Shown here: one piece after another, positions 16,107 through 25,499 of the stretch
Layout: each line of letters begins with the position of its first letter
Numbering within the stretch: position 1 is the stretch's first letter
NCBI GenBank assembly: GCA_900766185.1
Contig: CAAFUL010000053.1
Span: 1 to 64,000 of the forward strand
DNA: 64,000 nucleotides
Source of the DNA: an uncultured Johnsonella sp.
Lineage (GTDB): Bacteria > Bacillota > Clostridia > Lachnospirales > Lachnospiraceae
Direction: 5' to 3'
Notes under the pieces: generated by a model
The model's database searches: none
Told to the model about the DNA's origin: nothing
Seen by the model: the letters and a program-made list of their open reading frames with translations, nothing else
Made by a program: the position numbers and the translations under genes

Positions 16107-18329
16107 ATGCAAAAATTTAATAAGATTTTAGCTCCTGCCTTTTTGGGACTTAGTATGTCTTTATTATTTTCTGTAAATTCTCATGCAAGTGTTGATGGAT
16201 GGAAAGCAGAAAACGGTACATGGAAGTATTACAAGGACTACAAGGCACTTAAGTCTTGGCAAAAGCTGGGTAACAACTGGTACTTTTTTAATGAAGACGG
16301 AAGCCTTAAAACCGGCTGGCTTAAAGATGGCAATGATAACTGGTACTTTTTAGACCTTAACAGCGGTTCCAATCAAGGAGTACTTTTATCAGGCTGGCAA
16401 TGGATAGACGGTTATTGTTACTATTTTGAAACCTCAGACTCAGGTACTTTGGGAAGAATGTATGCTGATAAAACAGTTGACGGTTATAAACTTAATCCTA
16501 TGGGTAGATGGGTTGATAACAATGGTAAAGAGCTTTATGATGCCACAAGAGGAATTAGCACTAATAAGCAAAACTTAAGCTCTGACAAAGACCTTGCTAA
16601 AAAAGCTTCGATTGCCGCAAAAAGATCCGACAGCTCCGGTGGTGTTTCAAGAGGCAGCGGTGGCGCTTCAAGTGGCGGAGGCTCTTCAAGGAGTACAGGA
16701 AGCTCGTACAGTTATAGTAGTGGTAATTCAAGCTCTCCCAATAGTGCTTCTAAGCATAGTAGCGACTCCAACAATACAGGAAGCTCATACAATTATGATA
16801 ATGGCAGCTTAAGTAACAGCAATTCAAACAGTACTAAAGATAATTTAATTCTGAGCAATAACAACTCAGTTAGTACCGATAACAGCCTAAATGGTGCCGG
16901 CGACAGCTCAAGTGCTAATGTAGGCAGTTCAAGTAACAGCGGCTTAAGCTCTTCTTTAGGCTCCGTTACTAAACCAAGTACCGGTTTAGTAAGCCAAAAC
17001 CAAGACAGCTTAAGACCTGACAGTAATAATAAAACAAATGCTGATTCAAAGCAAAATACTGTGCCTGATAAATCAAACAATAAAAAGTTTGAAGATACAA
17101 ACACAGAAAACCCTAAGACAGGTAATGAACATAGCACCCCACCTTCCGCTACTGAAAATAGCGCAGGAAGCAATACTAAAGGCTCGCTAACACCGGCTGC
17201 TGAGCATGGTGACAATACCGATCCCACCGAAGATACCACAGCAACTTCATCTAATGCGGCTCCAAAACCTGAGAATAAGGAAATTCCTAATGCCACAGAA
17301 GATAGCAAAAAGCAGGAAAATGAAAATAAGGCTAAGGAGCAGGAAGAAAATAAAGCTGATAAGGTTAAAGATTTGTTAACTACCGAAAAAAACAATAATG
17401 TAGTGCAGTATACAGATGAGGACGGCAAAATAAGAACAATCATTTGGGCAAAGGGCATATCAGCTCCTATAATGGGAAAAGGCGGTGATTTTAGGAAAGA
17501 AGTAACTCATGCCGGATCGGATACCTATATTGATTATAAAGCCTCCTTTGCTTTCGGTAATTCATGGTATGACAGTAATAAATCAAGAGCGGGCGGCAAT
17601 ACCGATATTGACAAAAACCTTTGCTTTGGAGCAACCTCGGCTAATATGCTGCACTGGTGGTTTGAGCAAAACAGCTCATATATAGACAGTTATATAGCTA
17701 AAGAGGGGGATATAACACGCTCGGGAAGAAGCCTGTCAGAGCTTAGAAACTCATTTAACAGCCAGCAGGACAGCGGTATATTTGAACTTTTCAAAGTTTT
17801 ATTCGGTTATAATGATAAGGGCTTTTATTCAGATCTACTTATGGACTTGTTTATTAACGGTTATACTCCAAAGATAAGCGGTGCAACCAATATCGAGAAT
17901 GAAGACATGACTCCCGATAACCGTGGCGGCTTTTTCTACAATGCATTTAAAGAAGTCAAACTTACTGAGCGTACTTATGGAGGAAGCTACGAGGACTTAA
18001 GTGAAAAACTTAAAGACATATTGGGAAATGAAGGTATCATAGGTATATCTCACAAGACCTTTGGAAACAGCTCTCATATAGTAACCTTATGGGGTGCGGA
18101 ATATGACCTTAACGGAAAACTTAGCGCAGTCTATATAAGTGATTCCGACGATCAGAATGAGGAAGCTGATGAAACCAATCTTGGTATGAAGCGTTATGAG
18201 GTAAGAAATGTAGGAGGTATTGCAAAACTTTCCACAAATCAAAGCAATAAAAGCGCCGGTTCTGCAATAGGCTACTTACATGTCCTCTACCTTGGAAGTG
18301 AGCAGTGGCAAAGTTATATTAATCAATAA
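16107..18329 (+). CDS. Surface protein with choline-binding-type repeats and an IdeS/Mac-like cysteine protease domain
   Basis: This secreted 740-residue protein has a signal peptide (residues 1-27, ending NSHA), wall-binding repeats (about 30-145; NWYFFNEDGSLKTGW and similar), a long Ser/Asn-rich then Glu/Lys-rich linker (150-425), and a C-terminal peptidase domain (430-740). The last domain follows streptococcal IdeS/Mac, which cleaves IgG in the hinge: LCFGATSANMLHWWFEQN with Cys506, LLMDLFINGY, SHIVTLWGAEYD with His657, and YISDSDDQ with Asp679 and Asp681. The catalytic set is complete. IdeS itself lacks wall repeats, so this is a tethered version. AGGAAAGGA lies about 18 nt before the ATG, unusually far. 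Substrate is inferred from the family. Confidence 0.88.
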   Translation: MQKFNKILAPAFLGLSMSLLFSVNSHASVDGWKAENGTWKYYKDYKALKSWQKLGNNWYFFNEDGSLKTGWLKDGNDNWYFLDLNSGSNQGVLLSGWQWIDGYCYYFETSDSGTLGRMYADKTVDGYKLNPMGRWVDNNGKELYDATRGISTNKQNLSSDKDLAKKASIAAKRSDSSGGVSRGSGGASSGGGSSRSTGSSYSYSSGNSSSPNSASKHSSDSNNTGSSYNYDNGSLSNSNSNSTKDNLILSNNNSVSTDNSLNGAGDSSSANVGSSSNSGLSSSLGSVTKPSTGLVSQNQDSLRPDSNNKTNADSKQNTVPDKSNNKKFEDTNTENPKTGNEHSTPPSATENSAGSNTKGSLTPAAEHGDNTDPTEDTTATSSNAAPKPENKEIPNATEDSKKQENENKAKEQEENKADKVKDLLTTEKNNNVVQYTDEDGKIRTIIWAKGISAPIMGKGGDFRKEVTHAGSDTYIDYKASFAFGNSWYDSNKSRAGGNTDIDKNLCFGATSANMLHWWFEQNSSYIDSYIAKEGDITRSGRSLSELRNSFNSQQDSGIFELFKVLFGYNDKGFYSDLLMDLFINGYTPKISGATNIENEDMTPDNRGGFFYNAFKEVKLTERTYGGSYEDLSEKLKDILGNEGIIGISHKTFGNSSHIVTLWGAEYDLNGKLSAVYISDSDDQNEEADETNLGMKRYEVRNVGGIAKLSTNQSNKSAGSAIGYLHVLYLGSEQWQSYINQ

Positions 18330-18353
18330 AATACTTAAGCAGCTTAGAAAATA

Positions 18354-18407
18354 GGCTGTTGCTCCATAGATGCAGTTTATTACATCTTTGTAGCAACAGC
18401 CCTTTTT
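18354..18407 (+). terminator. Terminator after the IdeS-like gene
   Basis: GGCTGTTGCT (18354-18363) pairs perfectly with AGCAACAGCC (18392-18401), with a shorter GATG/CATC pair inside the loop, and is followed by CTTTTTATT. It lies 25 bp past the stop codon. Confidence 0.85.
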
Positions 18408-18427
18408 ATTAAAGTTTTTGTTCTTTT

Positions 18428-19207
18428 TTATATATCTATCTGAAACACCTCATATTCCTTATCAAATACATAACCTAACTTTTGTGCAAGCTCTACAGAG
18501 TGGAAATTAGCAGCGTCCCAGTTTGGATAGATGTGCTTGTCCATGCAGTCTAAGATAAACTTTGCCGCACAGGCTACTGCAAGCCCCTTTCTCCTGTAAT
18601 CCTTTCTGGTTGCTACAGTTACCTCCATCATTCCCTCTGAAACTCCATAAGCTGAGCATCCGCTTACAAGTTGCCTGTTATGGTAGATAACATAACCCAT
18701 TCCATGCTCTAAAAACTTGGATTCACTCTCAAAATTAGAGACAAAATCACTGCTCCAATCTTCAGCTAAAGCAACCTTATATGCATATTTATCAATATGC
18801 TTTATCTTCATATCCTTGCTAAGGCTGTCTACATAGGACTTAAGCACCTTTTTGTCAAAGTGCTGTTCATCCTTTTTAAGTGCATATCTGCTTACCATTC
18901 TATAATTACAATCAAGATTCTCTTTAAGCCACGATTCCCATGCCTCGTTTTGCGGAGTTATATATGCCCTGTTACATTCATTTATAAATAAAGCTCTAAG
19001 TTGCAAAAGCCTTTCACCGCCGGTAGGAGTTAAACCTATGGGATAAACATAATTTCCTAACTTGATAATACAAAAGCTCGGGTTCTCAAGTTGATACACC
19101 CAGACCCTTCCCATGCACCCTTCCATGGCAGATCTGACCAATACTTCCGTACTGTTTTCGCATAGCGGAACCACTATGTCTCTCTTACTATACCCCAACT
19201 CAATCAT
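18428..19207 (-). CDS. GNAT acetyltransferase (GNAT_acetyltran type, ZmaR-like)
   Basis: This 259-residue cytosolic protein has an N-terminal half of its own and a C-terminal GNAT core. The core shows GCSAYGVSEGMMEVTVATRK, then DYRRKGLAVACAAKFI as the acetyl-CoA loop, and ends ELAQKLGYVFDKEYEVF. This two-part layout matches the family that includes the zwittermicin resistance protein ZmaR; most members have unknown substrates. The gene converges with the IdeS-like gene and shares the terminator region. Resistance should not be assumed. Confidence 0.8.
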   Translation of the reverse strand: MIELGYSKRDIVVPLCENSTEVLVRSAMEGCMGRVWVYQLENPSFCIIKLGNYVYPIGLTPTGGERLLQLRALFINECNRAYITPQNEAWESWLKENLDCNYRMVSRYALKKDEQHFDKKVLKSYVDSLSKDMKIKHIDKYAYKVALAEDWSSDFVSNFESESKFLEHGMGYVIYHNRQLVSGCSAYGVSEGMMEVTVATRKDYRRKGLAVACAAKFILDCMDKHIYPNWDAANFHSVELAQKLGYVFDKEYEVFQIDI

Positions 19208-19250
19208 AATTATCCTCCATATAAGTTTACTAGTAATACTTGTAGAACCT

Positions 19251-20030
19251 TTATTTCATATATTTTGAATTATACCATGTTTCAGCCTCTGCAATAATGT
19301 AAAATCTTGTATTCTTATCCGTATTTTTTATAAGCTCTATCATAGATTCTTCAGGTATACGAATACATCCTGCCGATCCTGTACTGCTGTTTAATTTTGT
19401 ACCTGAATTATTAGAGTTTGTACAATGTATAAAAATAGCTGAGCCCTTATAAGGAACTGCAGCACTGTTATAATCAAGTGCTATACCGTAGTTATAAAAC
19501 GGTGCTTCCGCTATCATATTTTCTGCCGACTTCCAATCTTTTTGCACATCCTTTGTATTTACCAGCTTGTTGTAATACTTGCTCTCGGAGTCATCTACCC
19601 AGTAGTCACCTTTTACTATTTTGTGATACTCTATCTTACTTCCCGGATCATCCTTTATACCGAAATTCATAGTTGCCTTGAAGAATCCGGCAGGAGTTTT
19701 TTTATCTCCTTCCTTCTTATCATCCGTTATTCCGTTAGCTCCGCAGATACCGTTTACACTCCAATTCTTATGCCATGAACCGTCTTTATTCTTTGTATAA
19801 TCATTAAGCGTAACCTTGGACTTATCAGACTTATGAGCCGCTATCACTATTATATGGTCTACATCCTGATCATCATTATCCGTAGATTTCACTGCTTCTG
19901 TGGCTTTTACCGCTTCTGTAGCTTTTACTGCCTTGACGGATTTTTGTGCGGCATCTGCCAAAGAGCTAAAAGCGGCAGTAAAACAAAGGCTTAGGGATAG
20001 CAAACCTGTTATAAGTTTCAGTTTTTTCAT
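19251..20030 (-). CDS. Secreted L,D-transpeptidase (YkuD domain)
   Basis: This 259-residue exported protein starts with a signal peptide (MKKLKLITGLLSLSLCFTAA..). A short repeated KATEAV linker (about residues 35-48) precedes a YkuD catalytic domain. The active site is visible as FIHCTNSNN and, after a gap, STGSAGCIRIPEE, with the conserved Cys and Arg. Such enzymes make 3-3 cross-links in peptidoglycan or attach proteins to it, outside the membrane. The ATG follows AAAGGAG. It is transcribed alone, ahead of an intergenic gap with no clear terminator. The family is firm, while the physiological linkage is not known. Confidence 0.88.
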   Translation of the reverse strand: MKKLKLITGLLSLSLCFTAAFSSLADAAQKSVKAVKATEAVKATEAVKSTDNDDQDVDHIIVIAAHKSDKSKVTLNDYTKNKDGSWHKNWSVNGICGANGITDDKKEGDKKTPAGFFKATMNFGIKDDPGSKIEYHKIVKGDYWVDDSESKYYNKLVNTKDVQKDWKSAENMIAEAPFYNYGIALDYNSAAVPYKGSAIFIHCTNSNNSGTKLNSSTGSAGCIRIPEESMIELIKNTDKNTRFYIIAEAETWYNSKYMK

Positions 20031-20322
20031 AAAAATACTCCTTTCAATAAGTCCAAACTATTGTATCATTTGCAAAAATCCAACCTGATCCCTTGTAAGC
20101 TCTAAGATTACAAGGCACAGCATTGATCCGCTGTAACAGCATACTGATATTTATGCTATATTTTATATCTTTGTCATAACCGAAAAGATTAAGAGCACAA
20201 TTGAAATCAAAACGATCACAAATACGCCGAACCTCCGGCTTTAAGGGTAAATGCTATAAAAGTCGGTAAAACTATTTTTACTAAAAACTTTAAAAACGAT
20301 ACTCTGAATAAATTTGGAACAA

Positions 20323-20934
20323 TTACTTAACTACTGTGTTAAATGCTTCCTGTATTCTGGTATTGTCAACCGCACCCGGCAAGGTTCCTACAAGTATACC
20401 GTCTGAACCTATATATGCAGCAGTAGGGAAGGCTCTCACACCGTAAGCTTCCATTACTTTACCGCTATCATCAAAATATACAGGTATATTGTAACCTTGT
20501 TTGGTAAACCATTCTTTGAACTTTTCTTTGCTTTGTTCATTATAGTTTCCGGGGCTGACTACTGTAATTATATCAAATCCCTCATGATTAGCAACCAATT
20601 CTTCAAATTCCGGCATAGTACTTGTACATACACTGCACCAAGATGCCCAAAACTTCACATAAACTTTCTTACCTTTTTGATCGCTAAGCTTGTATTCATT
20701 ACCGTCCCAATCTGTCAGTACCATTTCCGGAGCCGGCTCTCCTTCGTTTAATACTCCTGAGTCAGCTCCCTCTTTTTTGGAAGCTTCATCGCCTGCTTTG
20801 CTCTCAGACTTTTCTACCTCTGTAGCACTTTGTGCTGTAGAACTTGTATCATTTGAAGCATTACCTCCTGCACAGGCACTAAGCATGGCTACAGACATAG
20901 CTACTATAACTGTCTTATATAATTTATTAAACAT
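20323..20934 (-). CDS. TlpA-like thiol-disulfide oxidoreductase lipoprotein
   Basis: This 203-residue lipoprotein has a lipobox LSAC with Cys21 and an acidic Ser/Lys linker. A thioredoxin-fold domain from about residue 65 carries the redox pair WCSVC. The cis-Pro loop appears as VRAFPTAAYI. It should sit on the outer face of the membrane and reduce disulfides or feed a methionine sulfoxide reductase, drawing electrons from CcdA. The ccdA gene lies upstream on the same strand, with a palindromic repeat between them. In streptococci the same pair serves MsrAB; no msr gene is in this window. Confidence 0.9.
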   Translation of the reverse strand: MFNKLYKTVIVAMSVAMLSACAGGNASNDTSSTAQSATEVEKSESKAGDEASKKEGADSGVLNEGEPAPEMVLTDWDGNEYKLSDQKGKKVYVKFWASWCSVCTSTMPEFEELVANHEGFDIITVVSPGNYNEQSKEKFKEWFTKQGYNIPVYFDDSGKVMEAYGVRAFPTAAYIGSDGILVGTLPGAVDNTRIQEAFNTVVK

Positions 20935-20976
20935 ATTTTTCTCCTTTTTCTACAAAATCTTACATTTTTATAAATC

Positions 20977-21141
20977 TAGTGCATCGTTCGCAAAATAAGT
21001 ATATCAAAAACGATGAATATTTTTCTGAGTGTGTACATCAAAAAACACAGGCGTAGTTGGGCTGCACTGAGGATTTTTGATGTATGCAATCAGGGAAAGA
21101 TACAAGTTGTTTGGTATAGTTATTTAAGAAACGATACACTA
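20977..21141. repeat. 165-bp palindromic intergenic element between ccdA and tlpA
   Basis: The left arm starts TAGTGCATCGTTC and the reverse complement of the right end starts TAGTGTATCGTTTC. The arms stay similar for about 67 bp, to ACATCAAAAA, around a 30-bp centre. A half copy lies at 321-385. The terminal inverted repeats and dispersal suggest a miniature transposable element. Transcribed, it would form a long hairpin between the two genes. Confidence 0.75.
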
Positions 21142-21146
21142 TTTCA

Positions 21147-21875
21147 CTATCTGAATAAGCCCTGTATAAATGCCGTAATTGAATTTATTTGATTAAGCAT
21201 CATAAGCAATCCCATAAGTACTATTAAAGCTCCGCCTATCCTTTTTATAAGTACAAGGTGCTTTTTCATAAAGTCCATTTGCTTTTCAAGCATACCTACA
21301 GCAAAAACTTTGACCAATACTATCACCAAAAAAGGTATCATAAGCCCTAAAGTATATAAAAGCATCATATATGAACCGTAAAGAGCCGTACCTCTTGTTG
21401 CCGATATGGCAAGTATTGAAGCCAGTATTGGACCTATACAGGGTGTCCAGCCTATACTGAAAGACACTCCCATAAGAAAGCTTCCCAGTGCCTTGGTCTT
21501 GGTACTTTGGAACTTAAATCCCGGCATATTATCCATTGCTTTGATATGTATAATATCCATTTGATGTATACCTAAAATTATAAGTATTAAACCTGCAATT
21601 ACAAATACCCATTTATTAAGCAAAAATTTGCCTAAAAATCCGGCTCCGAAACCGAGCAATACAAAACTTACTCCCAAACCAAGCACAAATGCTATAGTTT
21701 TAAGTATTGCACCGGTGGCTATTTGTATATTTCCTATCTTTAACTTCTTATACTCTTCATCTTCATCACTCAGTATACCTATGTATACAGGTAATATAGG
21801 AAAAGTACAGGGTGAAAAGAAGGAAAGTATACCAGCCAGAAAGACCGAACTTGCTAAAACCTGTTCTCCCAACAT
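21147..21875 (-). CDS. ccdA: CcdA/DsbD-type membrane electron carrier
   Basis: This 242-residue polytopic membrane protein has about six hydrophobic helices. Two conserved Cys sit in related motifs, FFSPCTFPILPVYIG near residue 20 and GWTPCIGPILAS near the middle. These relay electrons from cytosolic thioredoxin across the membrane. The DsbD family splits this core from its periplasmic domains, and here the external partner is the TlpA-like lipoprotein encoded next. The gene's stop lies 5 bp beyond the palindromic element. Family and role are secure; the end target of the electrons is not shown. Confidence 0.9.
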   Translation of the reverse strand: MLGEQVLASSVFLAGILSFFSPCTFPILPVYIGILSDEDEEYKKLKIGNIQIATGAILKTIAFVLGLGVSFVLLGFGAGFLGKFLLNKWVFVIAGLILIILGIHQMDIIHIKAMDNMPGFKFQSTKTKALGSFLMGVSFSIGWTPCIGPILASILAISATRGTALYGSYMMLLYTLGLMIPFLVIVLVKVFAVGMLEKQMDFMKKHLVLIKRIGGALIVLMGLLMMLNQINSITAFIQGLFR

Positions 21876-22291
21876 AATATTCCCATCCTTTATATTTTGT
21901 TACTCTTTCAGTAACAGTTCAGCCAAGTAGTTCATATCCATCAAAATTGTATAAGCGCTTTAAAATTTTATTTATAAAGCGGGCAAAGATGAATAAACTC
22001 ACTATTCCCATAAATATATGCCTGAACCCTTACCTCTTTTAAGCATAATAAAATGCCTGCGGCAATATTTAAGATTACAGTTTTGCTATACTTTCATTCC
22101 GGTCAAAATATCATATAACTTATAGTTTAGATTTATAAATTTTATAATGAATATTTATTAAGCTAATGTGTATAGCTGATTATTGATCTGTAACAATTAA
22201 ATTTGCCACAAGCAAAATATTACCCTACCCTATAGAGTTTGTAAATACAAAAAGTATGAAAAAACTATGAATTCGATAATTATTATTATTT
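21876..22291. other. Intergenic stretch with no supported gene
   Basis: This AT-rich gap of about 415 bp lies between the ccdA start and the carB stop. A minus-strand TACAAT box near 21945 may belong to a ccdA promoter, but no matching -35 stands out. I see no terminator hairpin after carB and no RNA gene. Confidence 0.4.
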
Positions 22292-25200
22292 TTATAATAT
22301 CCCCTCTATCTTTGCAATATCTATTAAAGATAATTCTTCACTTCTGTTTTTAAGAGACTCAGCCAACACTCTGGCGGTATCAAGTGAAGTTAATACACTT
22401 ACTCCGGTCTCTATTGCATTTCTTCTTATTATAAATCCGTCTCTGCTTCTTTCCACACCTTGTGGAGGAGTATCTATTACAAGATCTATCTCATGTTCCA
22501 ATATAAGGTCTAAGAGGTTTGGACTTTCCTGCTCAATTTTATTGATTTGCAGTGCCTTTATACCGGCAGCCTGCAAGACTCTTGCAGTACCCCTTGTAGA
22601 GAATATGGTATAGCCGAGCTCTTCAAAGCTTTTTGCTATTTCTATAACCTCTTCCTTATCCTCATCCTTTACGGTAATTACCATTCTCTTGTACTTGGGA
22701 AGCTTTACTCCCGCTCCTTCAAATGCCTTATATAAGGCTTCATTGAAGCTTTTTGATATACCGAGACACTCTCCTGTAGACTTCATCTCGGGACCCAGCA
22801 TTATATCCGCTCCTCTTATTTTCTCAAATGAGAATACCGGCATCTTTATGGCTATGTAATACGCCTCCTTTTGCAAACCTACTTTAAGTCCCATATCCTT
22901 TAGTTTCTTGCCGCATATTACCTTTGTAGCAAGCTCTACTATAGGAATACCTGTAACCTTGCTTATATAAGGCACAGTTCTTGAAGAACGGGGATTTACC
23001 TCTATAACATAGACCTCTCGTCCACTTACTATAAACTGAATATTTATCATGCCTATTACATGAAGCGCTGCTGCCAGCTTTTCGGTGTAGTCCACTATTT
23101 TTGCTTTGATTTCTTCGTCAATACTCATAGCCGGATACACGCTTATAGAATCCCCTGAGTGAACTCCGGCTCTTTCTATATGCTCCATTATACCCGGGAT
23201 AAGTATATCTTTTCCGTCACATACCGCATCAACTTCCAGTTCCTTACCTACCACATACTTGTCTATCAGTATAGGACTTTCCTGAGTATATTTATTGATA
23301 ACTGCCATAAACTCGTCTATGTCCTTATCCGATATGGCTATTTGCATACCTTGACCTCCCAGTACATAAGAAGGTCTTACAAGCACCGGATAGCCGAGTT
23401 TTGCAGCAGTTTCCTTTGCCTCCTTGGCAGTATAAACTGTGCTTCCCATAGGCCTTGGTATCTTACACTCTTCAAGTATGGCGTCAAACCTTTTTCTGTC
23501 TTCGGCAGCATCCACATCATTGGCAGAGGTTCCCAGTATATTTACTCCCATCTTGATAAGAGCCTTGGTAAGCTTAATAGCTGTCTGTCCTCCGAATTGT
23601 ACCACAGCGGCGTAAGGTTTTTCCAAATCAACTATGGACTCCACATCCTCATCGGTTAAAGGCTCGAAGTAAAGTCTGTCAGCTATATCAAAGTCAGTAC
23701 TTACGGTTTCCGGATTGTTATTTACTATAATGGTCTCAAAGCCTTCTTTTTTTAGTGCCCATGTGCAATGCACACTGCAAAAGTCAAACTCTATACCCTG
23801 ACCTATTCTTATCGGTCCTGAACCAAGCACCAAGATTTTCTTCTTATCACTTGCCGTCTCAACCTCGTTATATCCGTCAAAACAAGAATAGTAATATGCC
23901 GTCTGTGCGGAAAACTCCGCTGCACAGGTATCTACCATCTTGTAAGCGGCTCTTATTCCGTAATCATATCTTAACTTTTTAACTTCGTCTTTGGTTTTTG
24001 AGCCAAGACTTGCTATAAGCTCATCAGGAAACTCCATCCTTTTAGCTTCTCTTAGAAGCTCTTCGCTTAAACTTTCTTCTTTAAGCCTTGCTTCCAACTT
24101 TACTATATTGTCTATCTTACTTATAAACCATATATCAATTCTGGTTATGTCGAACAAAAGCTCATAGCTCATACCTCTTCTTAAGGCTTCTGCTATAGCC
24201 CATATACGCCTGTCATTTACCTTATATAATTCTTTTATAAGCTCCTCATCATCAAGCTTTGCATAATCCTCGCTTATAAGTGAGTTTACATGCTGTTCAA
24301 GTGAGCGTATAGCCTTCATAAGTGCAGCCTCAAAATTAGTACAGATACTCATAACCTCACCTGTAGCCTTCATCTGAGTTCCAAGCACTCTTTTTGCGGA
24401 TATGAACTTATCAAAGGGAAGTCTTGGAAGCTTTACTACGCAGTAATCAAGCATAGGCTCAAAGGCTGAATAGGTCTTACCTGTAACCGTATTTTTAATC
24501 TCATCCAAGGTATAACCCAGAGCTATCTTTGCAGCCACCTTGGCTATAGGGTAGCCTGTTGCCTTGCTTGCAAGGGCGGAAGAACGGCTTACCCTCGGGT
24601 TTACTTCTATAACACAGTATTCAAAACTGTCAGGATTAAGTGCATACTGGACATTGCAGCCACCGGTGATCTCAAGCTCCGAAATTATATTAAGTGCGGA
24701 ACTTCTAAGCATCTGATACTCTTTATCCGACAGGGTCTGGCTTGGAGCTACAACTATTGAGTCTCCTGTATGCACTCCCACCGGATCCAAGTTTTCCATA
24801 TTACATACGGTTATAACATTGCCTATAGAGTCTCTTATAACCTCGTACTCTATCTCCTTCCAACCTGAGATGCATCTTTCCACAAGTACCTGTCCGACTC
24901 TTGAAAGCCTAAGTCCGTTTTGTAAAGTTTCTATAAGCTCTTCTTCATTCTTAACTATACCTCCACCGGAGCCTCCCAGTGTATATGCAGGTCTTAAAAC
25001 CAAGGGATAGCCTATCTTTTTTGCATATTCTACACCGCTTTCAACATTTTCAACTACCTTTGAAGCAGCTATAGGCTCACCTATCTTTTCCATGGTTTCT
25101 TTGAAAGTTTCTCTATCCTCAGCTTTTTTTATGGTAAGCTCCGTTGTTCCTATTAACTTAACCCCTTGTTCTTCTAAAAACTTGCTTTCCGCAAGCTCCA

Positions 25201-25498
25201 TTGCAAGATTAAGCCCTGCCTGTCCTCCAAGAGTAGGCAGTATTGAGTCGGGCTTTTCTTTTATGATAAGCGCCTTAAGTACCTCTACCGTAAGAGGCTC
25301 TATATATACCTTATCCGCTATATCCTTATCAGTCATAATTGTTGCCGGATTGGAGTTAAGAAGTATAACCTCCACTCCTTCCTCTTTTAAAGAGCGACAG
25401 GCTTGAGTTCCGGCATAATCAAACTCTGCCGCCTGACCTATAACTATAGGTCCCGATCCTATAACCAATACTTTATTTATATCTGATCTGCGTGGCAT
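22292..25498 (-). CDS. carB: Carbamoyl-phosphate synthase large subunit
   Basis: This 1068-residue enzyme makes carbamoyl phosphate from ammonia, bicarbonate and two ATP, for pyrimidines and arginine. Its two homologous halves each begin with a nucleotide-binding loop, GSGPIVIGQAAEFDYAG near residue 13 and GSGPIRIGQGIEFDFCS near residue 560. Each half has an ATP-grasp domain. A C-terminal MGS-like allosteric domain (about 930-1068; STRGTARVLQAAGIKALQIN) would bind UMP or another effector. The length is standard. It starts one base after the carA stop, so the two subunits are made together; ammonia passes to it from CarA. Confidence 0.98.
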   Translation of the reverse strand: MPRRSDINKVLVIGSGPIVIGQAAEFDYAGTQACRSLKEEGVEVILLNSNPATIMTDKDIADKVYIEPLTVEVLKALIIKEKPDSILPTLGGQAGLNLAMELAESKFLEEQGVKLIGTTELTIKKAEDRETFKETMEKIGEPIAASKVVENVESGVEYAKKIGYPLVLRPAYTLGGSGGGIVKNEEELIETLQNGLRLSRVGQVLVERCISGWKEIEYEVIRDSIGNVITVCNMENLDPVGVHTGDSIVVAPSQTLSDKEYQMLRSSALNIISELEITGGCNVQYALNPDSFEYCVIEVNPRVSRSSALASKATGYPIAKVAAKIALGYTLDEIKNTVTGKTYSAFEPMLDYCVVKLPRLPFDKFISAKRVLGTQMKATGEVMSICTNFEAALMKAIRSLEQHVNSLISEDYAKLDDEELIKELYKVNDRRIWAIAEALRRGMSYELLFDITRIDIWFISKIDNIVKLEARLKEESLSEELLREAKRMEFPDELIASLGSKTKDEVKKLRYDYGIRAAYKMVDTCAAEFSAQTAYYYSCFDGYNEVETASDKKKILVLGSGPIRIGQGIEFDFCSVHCTWALKKEGFETIIVNNNPETVSTDFDIADRLYFEPLTDEDVESIVDLEKPYAAVVQFGGQTAIKLTKALIKMGVNILGTSANDVDAAEDRKRFDAILEECKIPRPMGSTVYTAKEAKETAAKLGYPVLVRPSYVLGGQGMQIAISDKDIDEFMAVINKYTQESPILIDKYVVGKELEVDAVCDGKDILIPGIMEHIERAGVHSGDSISVYPAMSIDEEIKAKIVDYTEKLAAALHVIGMINIQFIVSGREVYVIEVNPRSSRTVPYISKVTGIPIVELATKVICGKKLKDMGLKVGLQKEAYYIAIKMPVFSFEKIRGADIMLGPEMKSTGECLGISKSFNEALYKAFEGAGVKLPKYKRMVITVKDEDKEEVIEIAKSFEELGYTIFSTRGTARVLQAAGIKALQINKIEQESPNLLDLILEHEIDLVIDTPPQGVERSRDGFIIRRNAIETGVSVLTSLDTARVLAESLKNRSEELSLIDIAKIEGIL

Positions 25499-25499
25499 A

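Noticed and set aside
17101..17130. An NPKTG word in the protease linker, resembling a sortase signal
   Set aside because: It is internal, with no hydrophobic segment or basic tail after it; anchoring is better explained by the wall-binding repeats.
16793..17458. A 221-residue open frame on the minus strand opposite the protease linker
   Set aside because: It mirrors the Ser/Asn/Glu-rich linker codons; the Leu/Val/Ser-rich product has no motif.
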